Made by a program: the position numbers and the translations under genes | From: Thermoanaerobaculales bacterium | Lineage (GTDB): Bacteria; Acidobacteriota; Thermoanaerobaculia; Thermoanaerobaculales; Sulfomarinibacteraceae | Assembly: GCA_029287235.1 (NCBI GenBank) | Contig: JARFRM010000297.1 | Coordinates: forward strand, 1 to 33,511 | Length of the DNA: 33,511 bases | Direction of reading: 5' to 3' | Shown: positions 8,643 through 16,814 of the stretch, in pieces | Numbering within the stretch: the stretch's first letter is position 1 | How the letters are laid out: every line of letters starts with the position of its first letter | The notes under the pieces: model-generated | Databases searched by the model: none | What the model saw: the letters and a program-made list of their open reading frames with translations, nothing else | What the model was told of the DNA's origin: nothing

Positions 8643-9446
8643 CTACCTGCCGTCGAACAGCCCGATGATCATCGCAGCCACGGCTTCCGGGGCCTCGAGG
8701 GGCAGGAGGTGGCCGCAGTTCTGGATAATCTCGATTCTGGCTCCCGGGATCCCGCCGGCCGCCTCTTTCGCGTAGGCCTTGAATCCGGGCATTTCCATCT
8801 CGCCCACCATGACCCGCGTCGGCGCCGAGATCTCGGCGAGCCGGTCGGGGAGCTTCCAATCGCGCTCCACCCGGTCGCGTTGGGTGGCCAGGAACTCGGC
8901 GCCGGGGAAGCCCGCAACGATGGCGGCGACGGCCTCGCGAATTCCGTCCTTGGTGAAGGAATGGGCGAAAAGGGGGCTCGCTGCCCACGGTCCCGCCATG
9001 GCTGCGGCCACGCCATCGGCTCGGATACAACGGGCGACCTCCCGCAGATTCTCCATGAAGGCGGGTTCGAAGGGACGGTCGGGCATCACCGTCGCGACGA
9101 GGCCGAGGGAGTCGACGCGAGTGGCGTGGGTGAGGGCCAACTCCATGGCGACTCCACCACCAAAGCTGAAACCGATGGCGGCGGCGTGCTCGATGTGGAT
9201 GGCGTCGAGGAGGGCGACCGTGTCGGCGGCGTGGTGGAAGTGGTGATAGCCGAAGTCCGGCCGGCTGCTCTGGCCGTGACCCCGCAGATCCGGCCGAATG
9301 ACCCGGAGCCCGGCCTTGAGCAGGGTCGGCACTATGGGCAGCCAGATCCGCCGGTCGAGAGTATGGCCGTGCAGAAGGACCACCGGTCGGCCTGCGCCCT
9401 CGTCGGTGTATGAAATCGTCACCTCGTGGTTGGTGATTTCCGACAA
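8643..9446 (-). CDS. Alpha/beta-fold hydrolase
   Basis: A 267-residue alpha/beta hydrolase. The oxyanion-hole motif LLHGHTLDRRIW is at ~24-35. DLRGHGQSSRP is at ~53-63. The nucleophile elbow GFSFGGG puts Ser94 at the tip, and the catalytic His is His246 in NCGHLLPLEAP. The acid is probably a Glu in MVGEMEMP (~213-220), where many relatives have Asp. Substrate unknown (ester, lactone or epoxide-type compounds are handled by relatives). I chose the TTG at 9446 because GGAGG lies six bases upstream and the domain starts right there; in-frame starts further out extend only into non-homologous sequence. It is transcribed away from mrp. Confidence 0.85.
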   Translation of the reverse strand: MSEITNHEVTISYTDEGAGRPVVLLHGHTLDRRIWLPIVPTLLKAGLRVIRPDLRGHGQSSRPDFGYHHFHHAADTVALLDAIHIEHAAAIGFSFGGGVAMELALTHATRVDSLGLVATVMPDRPFEPAFMENLREVARCIRADGVAAAMAGPWAASPLFAHSFTKDGIREAVAAIVAGFPGAEFLATQRDRVERDWKLPDRLAEISAPTRVMVGEMEMPGFKAYAKEAAGGIPGARIEIIQNCGHLLPLEAPEAVAAMIIGLFDGR

Positions 9447-9474
9447 TTGAATCCTCCATTCCTCGGCTGGCCGG

Positions 9475-9480
9475 ATTGTA
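9475..9480 (-). promoter_or_regulatory. Putative -10 element for the alpha/beta hydrolase
   Basis: Read on the minus strand this is TACAAT, 28 bases before the TTG start and its GGAGG. A clear -35 is not visible. The same hexamer precedes the divergent gene pair near 29.5 kb. Confidence 0.4.
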
Positions 9481-9579
9481 CCCTCAAACGGCGCGTCGCA
9501 CCGGAATCCGGCCTCACCCGAATCGGTTAAACTCTCAGGCCGTTCCCCTCGCGGGAAGGCGGCCCCAAAAGGAGTTTGC

Positions 9580-10641
9580 ATGTCGCTCACCAATCAGAGT
9601 GTCCTCGAAGCCCTTCACGAGATCACCGCGCCGGGCAGCTCGCAGAGCCTGGTCGAAGCCGGAACGATTCGCGACCTCGAGATCGACGGCTCGTCGGTTC
9701 GCCTCGCGCTCGCGGTCCAGGTTGTGCAGCCCTCGGATGTCGAAGAGCTGCGCACTCGGATCGAGACCGCTCTCCAGGCCATGGATGAGGTTTCCGAGGT
9801 GGAGCTTCAGATCCAACCCATGATGCCCATGGCGTCGGCCCCGCCCCATCCCGAGCCCGAGCCCACAACCTGGGCCGACAAGATACCGGGCATCAAACGG
9901 GTGGTTGCGGTGGCCTCCGGGAAGGGCGGGGTCGGCAAGTCCACCGTGTCAGCCAACCTCGCGCACGCGCTCGCCGTTGCCGGACACGCAGTGGGATTGC
10001 TCGATGCCGACATCTATGGACCCTCCCAGCAGCTCATGATGGGCGCCACCGGCGATCCGATGGGAGACGAGGAAGGCGGGATCTACCCGGTGGAGGCGCC
10101 GGGTGGCGTCAAGGTCATGTCTTTCGGTTTTCTGGTCGACGCCGATCAGCCGGTGATCTGGCGTGGACCCATGCTGCAGAAGGCCCTCGAACAGTTCTTC
10201 GGTGATGTCCGCTGGGGCGAGCTCGACTACCTCATCGTCGATCTGCCGCCGGGGACCGGCGATGTCGCGCTCACCCTGTGCCAGAACGTGCCCCTGGCCG
10301 GGATCTTGATCGTGACGACGCCGCAGGACGTGGCCCTCATCGACGCCCGCAAGAGCCTGCACATGTTTACGAAGCTCGAGACCCGCGTGCTCGGGATCGT
10401 CGAGAACATGAGCGGGTTTGAGTGCCCCGAGTGCGGCCATGTGGAGCACGTCTTCGGGACGGGAGGCGGCGCGAAGACCGCCGAAGAGCTCGAGCTGCCT
10501 CTCCTCGGATCGGTCCCCCTCGATCCCGCCGTCGTCACCGGCGGCGACCATGGCACACCGGTGGTGCTCGAGCGACCCGAGTCACCCTCGGCCCGGGCCT
10601 TCACCGAGATCGCCGACAAGGTGGCGAAGGCGACGAAGTAG
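9580..10641 (+). CDS. mrp: Mrp/ApbC family Fe-S cluster carrier ATPase
   Basis: A 353-residue P-loop ATPase of the Mrp/NBP35 group, which binds and transfers iron-sulfur clusters to apoproteins. Residues 1-80 form the MIP18/DUF59-type N-terminal domain. The deviant Walker A SGKGGVGKST is at 113-122. DLPPGTGD is the switch-like motif, and MSGFECPECG supplies the CxxC (about Cys281 and Cys284) for bridging a cluster at the dimer interface. AAGGAG precedes the ATG at good spacing. The gene converges on the next one with only eight bases between the stops. Confidence 0.93.
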   Translation: MSLTNQSVLEALHEITAPGSSQSLVEAGTIRDLEIDGSSVRLALAVQVVQPSDVEELRTRIETALQAMDEVSEVELQIQPMMPMASAPPHPEPEPTTWADKIPGIKRVVAVASGKGGVGKSTVSANLAHALAVAGHAVGLLDADIYGPSQQLMMGATGDPMGDEEGGIYPVEAPGGVKVMSFGFLVDADQPVIWRGPMLQKALEQFFGDVRWGELDYLIVDLPPGTGDVALTLCQNVPLAGILIVTTPQDVALIDARKSLHMFTKLETRVLGIVENMSGFECPECGHVEHVFGTGGGAKTAEELELPLLGSVPLDPAVVTGGDHGTPVVLERPESPSARAFTEIADKVAKATK

Positions 10642-10649
10642 GGCGAGGA

Positions 10650-11402
10650 CTATTTCTTCGAGCTGTAGGTCACATTCACGGTGGTTGAACCTTCATCGCG
10701 ACCGATCATGACGATGACGTTTCGATTCTCGGCCTCGAGAACGCCGTTGATCATGGCGCCCTCGTTGTCACCGCCCGAGTAGGTGTTGACGGTGACCTGG
10801 AACCCGACCGATTTGAGCTCGCTGCGGAAAAAGTCGAGGACCTCGGCCACGGTGTCGTCCGTGCTCAGGGAGAAATTGCCGTTGATGGAGTCTTCGGTCG
10901 TCATCGTGCCCCGGTTCTCGGGCTCGCTCCCCGGATAGACCGGCACCCACTCCGGGATCTCGTCGGTCACGGCCGCGCCGGTTGTGAGGGCGAAACCGTC
11001 ACCGTCGCTGCTCTCGATCCGGACGGTACCGTCTTCGGCGTCGCTGACATCGACGGTGACCTCCTCGCCATCGGCGGTCCAGCTGAACCGGCCCTCCTTG
11101 ATGTCTTCGAAGTTCACCGTGATGAGCTCGCCGGTCTTGGTGTTGCGAACAGTCATGGTGCCTGCGTCCTCGTCGACCTCGACCTCCTCGAGCTCGGGCG
11201 AAGCTTTGACAATCAGCCTGGCGGCCGCGAGACCGGGGTTGTTCTCGAAATCACCGGCGACGTTCTTGACCGTCCGGGCGAGGAAGAACCCACCGATCAA
11301 CATGGCCGCCACGACGATGACCAGGATCACGCCGCAACCGATGCCGACCCACGCCAGCGGATGCAGTCCTTGTCGTTCGGGTGCCTGGGCTCCGTTGCTC
11401 AT
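10650..11402 (-). CDS. Single-pass membrane protein of unknown function
   Basis: A 250-residue protein. One strong transmembrane segment (~15-41, rich in Val, Ile, Gly) follows a short N-terminal tail, so the rest is probably outside the membrane. The exported part is acidic and strand-rich, with TVRNTKTGELITVNFEDIKEG (about residues 96-116) followed by a VPVYPGSEP segment and an alpha/beta C-terminal module (~175-250). I do not recognise a named family. I chose ATG 11402 because CAGGAGGT lies just upstream; in-frame codons further out add only residues without similarity. It is divergent from the CorC-like gene. Confidence 0.75.
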   Translation of the reverse strand: MSNGAQAPERQGLHPLAWVGIGCGVILVIVVAAMLIGGFFLARTVKNVAGDFENNPGLAAARLIVKASPELEEVEVDEDAGTMTVRNTKTGELITVNFEDIKEGRFSWTADGEEVTVDVSDAEDGTVRIESSDGDGFALTTGAAVTDEIPEWVPVYPGSEPENRGTMTTEDSINGNFSLSTDDTVAEVLDFFRSELKSVGFQVTVNTYSGGDNEGAMINGVLEAENRNVIVMIGRDEGSTTVNVTYSSKK

Positions 11403-11460
11403 CTCGACCTCCTGAGAAATCTTGTTGTTGCGTGGGAAGCTTAGCATGCCGTCATCATGT

Positions 11461-11466
11461 TACGAT
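11461..11466 (+). promoter_or_regulatory. Putative -10 element upstream of the CorC-like gene
   Basis: TACGAT (TAnnnT) ends eight bases before an ATG at 11475 that opens a 16-codon reading frame. No Shine-Dalgarno is present between them. It fits the same leaderless pattern seen before aroK. Confidence 0.35.
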
Positions 11467-11474
11467 CAAACAAG

Positions 11475-11525
11475 ATGGACGACGACCCCGAACCCTGTCC
11501 CCGAGCGATCAGTCGTGGCCTCTGA
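11475..11525 (+). CDS. Possible 16-codon leader peptide overlapping the CorC-like gene
   Basis: The ATG at 11475 opens a frame encoding MDDDPEPCPRAISRGL and stopping at 11523-11525. It overlaps the proposed GTG start (11515) of the next gene in a different frame. It would be translated from a leaderless mRNA and could feed ribosomes to the GTG, which has no good Shine-Dalgarno of its own. It may equally be chance; no homology can be judged for so short a peptide. Confidence 0.25.
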   Translation: MDDDPEPCPRAISRGL

Positions 11526-12747
11526 CATTATCTGGGTGGTTCTGTGCCTGGTTGGTTCGGGCTTCTTCTCGGCGTCGGAGACGGCTCTTTCGTCGTTGCC
11601 CATCACCCGGTTGGAGGCCTTGCGCCAATCGAGCGGCCGGCTGACCCGGGCCGGGCTCGACCGCTGGGCCAACGCCCCGCAAGAGCTGCTCATCACCATC
11701 CTTGTCGGCAACAATCTGGTCAACGTGCTCGCCTCGGCCCTCGCCACCCGGATCGCCTACCGCATCACTGACCAGGGCGGCCTCGCATTCGTGGTCGGTG
11801 TCATGACTCTTGTCATTCTGGTCTTCGGCGAGATCACACCCAAGACCCTGGCCCAGCGTCACTCGGCCTGGATTTCGGCTCGCGTGGCTCCGGTTCTCTA
11901 CCTGCTCGATGTGGTGCTCAAACCGGTGAACTGGGTACTCGGTCTGCTCACCCGACTGCTGTCCCGCGATCTCGGCCCGCAGCTTGCCGTGACCGAAGAA
12001 GACCTCCTCTTCATGATGCGGTTGGCCCACCGCCACGCCGAACTGGGGCGGGAGGCGCGGCTGATGATGGAGTCTGTCCTGCGCTTTCACCGTGCGGTCG
12101 CGCGCGAGGTGATGATCCCCCGAACCATGGTGGTGACGGTTTCGGTCAATTGCGACCTCCACACCCTCAAGGCCCTTGTTGCCTCGACGCCGCACAGCCG
12201 GTTCCCGGTGGTCCGTGACTCGCCCGACGACATCGTCGGCGTGCTCCACGCCAAATCCCTGTTGACCCACGACCCCGCACAACCGTGGCGCCGTATCGTC
12301 GTGCCGCCTCTCTATGTGCCCGAGGGCCGGTTGCTGTCCGATCTGCTGCAGGACTTCCGAAACACCGGCCAGCACCTGGCGGTGGTGCTCGACGAGTACG
12401 GCGGGTTCTCCGGCGTCGTCACCCTCGAGGACGCCCTCGAGTTGGTGGTGGGCGAGATCGAGGATGAGTTCGATCGGGATCTCGAAACCGCGGTCATCAA
12501 GGACGCCGAAGGTTGGGTGGTGCCAGGCTTTCTGTCGCTGAAGCGGCTCGAGGGTCTGGTGGAGCGCGCCATCGAAGAGCCCGAGGACATCGAATCGGTA
12601 GGCGGACTCGTGGTCCACCTCGAAGACGGCGGGGTGGCGCCGGGGATCTCGGTGAACTGGGACGGCATCGGGCTCATTGTCGAGCGGGTCGAAAACGGCC
12701 GTCCGACCCGTGTCCGTGTCCGGCGCCTGCCGAAACGAAAGAAATAG
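11515..12747 (+). CDS. CNNM/CorC-HlyC family transporter-like membrane protein
   Basis: A 410-residue protein with the full hemolysin-C/CorC-type layout. A DUF21/CNNM transmembrane domain of 3-4 helices (~1-180) starts with GSGFFSASETALSSL and includes FGEITPKTLAQRHS. A pair of CBS domains follows (~200-320; MIPRTMVVTVS, FPVVRDSPDDIVGVLHAKSL, VVLDEYGGFSGVVTLEDALE). The C-terminal CorC_HlyC domain (~335-405) ends in a basic tail. Relatives export or regulate Mg2+ or Co2+. The start is uncertain: GTG 11515 matches the usual family N-terminus, while in-frame ATG 11446 would add 23 unfamiliar residues. Confidence 0.88.
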   Translation: MASDIIWVVLCLVGSGFFSASETALSSLPITRLEALRQSSGRLTRAGLDRWANAPQELLITILVGNNLVNVLASALATRIAYRITDQGGLAFVVGVMTLVILVFGEITPKTLAQRHSAWISARVAPVLYLLDVVLKPVNWVLGLLTRLLSRDLGPQLAVTEEDLLFMMRLAHRHAELGREARLMMESVLRFHRAVAREVMIPRTMVVTVSVNCDLHTLKALVASTPHSRFPVVRDSPDDIVGVLHAKSLLTHDPAQPWRRIVVPPLYVPEGRLLSDLLQDFRNTGQHLAVVLDEYGGFSGVVTLEDALELVVGEIEDEFDRDLETAVIKDAEGWVVPGFLSLKRLEGLVERAIEEPEDIESVGGLVVHLEDGGVAPGISVNWDGIGLIVERVENGRPTRVRVRRLPKRKK

Positions 12748-12828
12748 CCCGCGCGAGCCGGTCTGTATGCCTTGGAGCGCAGACGTTCCGAGAGCGGGGA
12801 TCGAGTCGGACGCGGACGCGGATGCGGG

Positions 12829-14316
12829 TCAGTCGAGGCGGGTGAAGGCCGGAGAGGGTGTTTTGAGATCCCGGCAACGCAGAACCCGCAGGGTCCGGAT
12901 GAGCTGGCCGTGGCGGTGAATCTCGATGGCGGGTTGCTCCTCGACCACGGTGAAGATCTCGGCGAGCTTTTCGTGCATGTCGCCGCGGCGGTCGTTGGCG
13001 ACGAAGAGGAAGTCTCGCCCCACCAGGTCGTCCGGCTCGTGCCAATAGAGCGAGGCCAGCCCGTGGAGCCCATTGTTGATGTTGGCAAGCCGGGTTTCGA
13101 GCTCGCCGCCGGAGAGGAATCCGAGGAGGTGGACATTGGTGTAGCTCGACGAAGCCATGAGCTCGCCGGGCCGGAGTCGGGCACCGACCTCGCGGGCGAT
13201 CTCGTCGTTGCCGATGATGGCCGCGGCCGATGAAGTGCTCACCCGGCCCGGCCGACCGGAGTAGGTCCATTGGATCTCGAGCAGCTTCTCCGGATACGCG
13301 ACGATGGCGAGGACCGTGCCCGAGAGCAGCAGACCGAAGACCACGCCGCTGACGACGAGCCCGCGTTTGAAGCGGAAGGTGAGCATGACCAGCATGGCCG
13401 TCGCCACCACCAGCCCGGGCGCCCCCCAATGGGGCGACATCCGCGACCGCAGGGCGAGAAGGCCGAAGAAGGCGAGGGGGGTGACGGCGGAGACGAAGGC
13501 CACCCGCCAGGCCGGTTCAGTGCGCTTGCGTGCGATCCACCAGGCCGCACCGAGGGCGATGGCGAAGGTGGGCGAGAGCAGGACGAGATTGGCGCCGAAG
13601 TACTCGCCGAGATACTTCAGCGTGAATCCGGCCGAGGCGTGGCGGCCCTCGAGCTGGAAGAGAATATTGTCCCAGTTGTGCTGGGCCGCCCAGATCCACA
13701 CAGGCGCGGTGCAGACAAAGGCCAGGGCGGCCGCGAGATAGGGGGTCACGCTCTTGAGATGGCGTCTGCCCTCACCCCAGACCACCGCTGCGGCGATGAC
13801 CGCCAGAGCGAGGACCATGGGGAATTTGGCGAGAAAGCCGAGTCCGATGGCCAGACCGAAACCCCACCAGCCCCGGAGATCGCCATCGGCCACAGCCATG
13901 GCGGCCCAGGTGGCCAAGGTGTAGGCGACGATCATGGCGATGTCGGTGGAGGCGTAGGACGAGCCGAGAAAGACCAGCGGTGTGCCGTGGAGCAACAGGT
14001 AGGCGAGACCGGCCTCGCGATAGTCGCCTCCGAGACGCCGCACCACCGGCAGCAGGGCCAGCGCGATGAGCAGGCTCGCCAGGATCGCCGGCGCGCGCAC
14101 CGCGAGATTGGTCTCCCCGAGAATCGCCCGGGACGGGATCATGGCCCAGATCACCAGGGGGGGCTGATCGAAGTAGGTCCAATCCAGGTGGCGAGAGCAG
14201 TCCCAGTAGTAGGCCTCATCGCCGGAGACCGGGGTTGCCACCGCGATCACCACGTGGAGCAGCGTCGTACCGAGGAGAACCAGGAGGAAGAATGTCCTGT
14301 CGGTGGTCTTCATCAT
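12829..14316 (-). CDS. GT39-family (ArnT/PMT-like) membrane glycosyltransferase
   Basis: A 495-residue multi-span membrane protein with about 10-11 predicted hydrophobic helices. Near the N-terminus it has SGDEAYYWDCSRHLDWTYFD, the acidic first-loop motif typical of glycosyltransferase family 39 (dolichyl-phosphate-mannose mannosyltransferase/ArnT group). These enzymes take a sugar from a polyprenyl-phosphate donor and transfer it on the outer face of the inner membrane to lipid, glycan or protein. The donor and acceptor here are unknown. The C-terminal ~110 residues are a soluble domain with SSYTNVHLLGF. Two adjacent ATGs (14316, 14313) could start it; no Shine-Dalgarno is seen. Confidence 0.85.
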   Translation of the reverse strand: MMKTTDRTFFLLVLLGTTLLHVVIAVATPVSGDEAYYWDCSRHLDWTYFDQPPLVIWAMIPSRAILGETNLAVRAPAILASLLIALALLPVVRRLGGDYREAGLAYLLLHGTPLVFLGSSYASTDIAMIVAYTLATWAAMAVADGDLRGWWGFGLAIGLGFLAKFPMVLALAVIAAAVVWGEGRRHLKSVTPYLAAALAFVCTAPVWIWAAQHNWDNILFQLEGRHASAGFTLKYLGEYFGANLVLLSPTFAIALGAAWWIARKRTEPAWRVAFVSAVTPLAFFGLLALRSRMSPHWGAPGLVVATAMLVMLTFRFKRGLVVSGVVFGLLLSGTVLAIVAYPEKLLEIQWTYSGRPGRVSTSSAAAIIGNDEIAREVGARLRPGELMASSSYTNVHLLGFLSGGELETRLANINNGLHGLASLYWHEPDDLVGRDFLFVANDRRGDMHEKLAEIFTVVEEQPAIEIHRHGQLIRTLRVLRCRDLKTPSPAFTRLD

Positions 14317-14792
14317 GGGTATTCAACCACGGCGGGAAGACATCTCCAAGGGCCGTCCGAACCACGATGGAATCACGGGGTGCGCAGGGTTCACATCGCA
14401 AATTCACCGCAAAGGACGCCAAGAACGCAAAGAACATCGCAAAGGACGTCGCATTGTTGGCCCATCGCACCATCTCAGGATCTTGATTTCGGGCGGATGC
14501 AAGGGACCGGCCGGTCAACAGATTCGAAACTCGCTGCGACGGATGGTGGGGCAGGCTTCCAGCCTGCCTTCAGACACGTACCGGTCGAGATACCACCACC
14601 ACGAAGTGGGACAACCCTCAATCCACGCGCGATCAACTCTCTGTTGTGATGGCATGGCGCATCTTTGAGACGAATGCGCTTGGCGGTCTTTGCGTTTCAA
14701 CCTTGCGATGTTGCGATGGAATCTGCGTTCATCTGCGCTATCTGCGGTTACTCCGTGCGATGGTTGCGATATCCGTACGCTGAAGCGCGTGC
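14317..14792. repeat. Intergenic region carrying dispersed repeat, copy B, and a related block
   Basis: This 476-base gap has no supported gene. Bases 14550-14722, read on the minus strand, align with 8290-8461 (see that entry), including the palindrome GCAGGCTTCCAGCCTGCC at 14551-14568. A second block at about 14393-14465 repeats CGCAAAGGACG- and AACGCAAAGAA-type words, related to the same family. Open frames here translate to repetitive, Cys/Ala-rich nonsense and are not genes. Confidence 0.7.
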
Positions 14793-16124
14793 CTACCCAA
14801 GTTCGCGCTTCACGGCATCGGCGAGGCGGTTGGCCATCTCCTCGATCTCGTGCGCGTCCTCGCCTTCGACCATCACCCTCGCGAGGGGTTCGGTTCCCGA
14901 GTAGCGCAAGAGCACTCTTCCTCGGTTCTCGAGGCGGGTTTGGACTTCCTCCAGCTCTGCGGCAACCAGTGGGAGCTCATCGAGGGGTCTCCGTTCGGCC
15001 ACCGGCACGTTGAGCAGAAGCTGGGGCATCCGGACGAGGTCCGACAGCGCCGAAGCCCGCCGCGAATCGGCGGCGGCGATGGCGAGCAGGTGGCTGCCGG
15101 TGAGCAACCCGTCTCCGGAGACCGAATAGTGTGAGCAGATGATGTGGCCGGACTGCTCGCCGCCGAGAGCGACTCCCTCTCCGGTCATGGCGAGCCAGAC
15201 GGCGCGATCACCCACGGGGCACCGCCTCATGGACAGGCCATCGTTGCGCAGCGATCGTTCGAGCCCGAAGTTGGACATCACGGTCGCGACCACCCGATTC
15301 CCCGGCAGCCGGTCGTGGGCCTTGAGGTGTCGGGCCCAGGCGAGAAGGATATCGTCGCCGTCCAGGAGGCGGCCCGTTTCATCGACGAGAATGGCCCGGT
15401 CTGCGTCCCCGTCGAGGGCGAGACCGGCGTCGGCGCCTTCCGAGAGCACCCGGTCGACGAGGTTTCGGGGCGAGGTGGCGCCGCAGTCGCGGTTGATGTT
15501 CGCGCCATCCGGAGATGCGGCGAGGACGGTGACCCGAGCTCCGAGCCGATCGAGGAACTCGGGCCCGATCTCCGACGCGGCGCCGTTGGCGCAGTCGAGC
15601 ACAACGTGCATTCCGGCGAGCGGCCGGGGCGCCTCGTGTGATGCCATGAGCAGTTCGAGATAGTCCGCCGCGAGCGCCGTATCGACGGGCGGCAGACACG
15701 CCTCCACGGTCGGTTCCACGGCGAGCAGCTCTCGCTCGAGCTTGCGCTCGACCTCGTCGTCGATCTTCTGACCCCCGGGACCGAGGACCTTGATCCCGTT
15801 GTCTTCGGCGGGGTTGTGCGACGCCGAGATCACCACGCCGGCGGCGCATGTGGTGCCCCGAAGCAGCTGCGAGACGGCCGGTGTCGGCAGGACGCCTCCC
15901 CACGTCACCCCGCCGCCTGAGGCCTGAAAACCGGTCGCCATCCATCCCGCCAGGGTCTCGGTGGAGGCGCGGGTGTCGCCGGCGAGCAGAATCGAGGGTT
16001 CACAACCGGCGGCGCGAAGTTCCCGGGCAAGGGCCGCACCCAGCCGAAGGACGGTGTCCTCGTCCAGTGGCCACTCCAGGGCACGGCCTCGGATACCGTC
16101 GGTGCCGAAGAGGCGGGACGCCAC
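14793..16124 (-). CDS. glmM: Phosphoglucosamine mutase
   Basis: GlmM interconverts glucosamine-6-phosphate and glucosamine-1-phosphate on the route to UDP-GlcNAc, peptidoglycan and LPS. The 443 residues fit the family. The N-terminus has LFGTDGIRG (5-13). The phosphoserine loop is ISASHNPAEDNG, with the catalytic Ser102. The metal loop DGDADR is at 238-243, a sugar-binding GGEQSGHI lies at ~320, and the C-terminal phosphate loop is RYSGTEPLARVMVEG. The GTG start has AGGAG nine bases upstream, inside the end of cdaR. It is the last gene of the seven-gene operon; cdaA-cdaR-glmM order is classic and GlmM is a known partner of CdaA in Firmicutes. Confidence 0.96.
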   Translation of the reverse strand: MASRLFGTDGIRGRALEWPLDEDTVLRLGAALARELRAAGCEPSILLAGDTRASTETLAGWMATGFQASGGGVTWGGVLPTPAVSQLLRGTTCAAGVVISASHNPAEDNGIKVLGPGGQKIDDEVERKLERELLAVEPTVEACLPPVDTALAADYLELLMASHEAPRPLAGMHVVLDCANGAASEIGPEFLDRLGARVTVLAASPDGANINRDCGATSPRNLVDRVLSEGADAGLALDGDADRAILVDETGRLLDGDDILLAWARHLKAHDRLPGNRVVATVMSNFGLERSLRNDGLSMRRCPVGDRAVWLAMTGEGVALGGEQSGHIICSHYSVSGDGLLTGSHLLAIAAADSRRASALSDLVRMPQLLLNVPVAERRPLDELPLVAAELEEVQTRLENRGRVLLRYSGTEPLARVMVEGEDAHEIEEMANRLADAVKRELG

Positions 16125-16127
16125 GAG

Positions 16128-16814
16128 CTATTGCTCCTGTTCCGATGTGGGTGTCGGCGTCGGGGTGGTGTCCAGAGTGACAACATCGACGATCACCACG
16201 AGGGGAACGACGGTGAGCGATCGGACAAGAGGGTCCGGGAGACGTGGCAGGACGGTGGCTTCCACGGGTCCGGTGGCTCCTTCGACCGAGATCGGAGTGG
16301 TTTCCACCCGCTCGAGCTCGAGGATGCGGCTTTCGGGTCCCTGGACGTTGACCTGGAGGGGAGAGATCCGGATCTCGCCGATGGCGAAACCCGGCGCGGG
16401 AACGCCCTCCACCGCCGGCAGCAGCGCGATATTGGCGCTGATGAGGCGTTCGAGCTCGAGGGTGATGGCCGACGGTTCGATGCTGACGACCTCGACATCG
16501 TCAGGGAGTTGGATGCCGGCCGCATCGATGGGAAACGAACTCGTGCCGGGACGGGCGTCGGCGAGGTTGAGATAGACCTCGAGGCCGGCGGCCGCATCCA
16601 GGCTCTTCGACAGCGGTCCGCGAAGCTGGAGCGAGATCGTGTCCGGGACGCTGGACATGAGCACGAGTTCGCGCGGCATGTTGACCAGGGTGAGAGCGGC
16701 CTTGACACCGCGGACCGAGAGGTTTTCGTTCTTCTGGCCGGCGAGCCCGTACCAGAGAAGGATGGCCACCACCAGGGCAACCAAGAAATGCAGCGGGTGT
16801 TGCGGACGCAGCAT
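16128..16814 (-). CDS. cdaR: YbbR-domain protein, CdaA regulator-like
   Basis: A 228-residue protein with one N-terminal transmembrane helix (~9-25, FLVALVVAILLWYGLAG) followed by YbbR-type beta-rich repeats (~30-205) and a Thr/Pro-rich tail ending in TSEQEQ. In Firmicutes the YbbR protein CdaR binds and tunes the diadenylate cyclase CdaA from outside the membrane. Its start ATG overlaps the cdaA stop (TGATG) and only three bases separate it from glmM, which supports that role here. Lengths differ widely in this family; two to three YbbR units seem present. Confidence 0.85.
   Translation of the reverse strand: MLRPQHPLHFLVALVVAILLWYGLAGQKNENLSVRGVKAALTLVNMPRELVLMSSVPDTISLQLRGPLSKSLDAAAGLEVYLNLADARPGTSSFPIDAAGIQLPDDVEVVSIEPSAITLELERLISANIALLPAVEGVPAPGFAIGEIRISPLQVNVQGPESRILELERVETTPISVEGATGPVEATVLPRLPDPLVRSLTVVPLVVIVDVVTLDTTPTPTPTSEQEQ

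Noticed and set aside
13270-14649. 459-codon plus-strand frame opposite the GT39-like gene
   Set aside because: The opposite strand encodes a complete membrane glycosyltransferase with clear helices and motif; this frame is a codon-bias shadow.
14515-14904. Open frames encoding Cys/Ala-rich peptides in the 14.5-14.9 kb gap
   Set aside because: They arise from the dispersed repeat read in several frames, run into glmM antisense, and have no ribosome site or domain.
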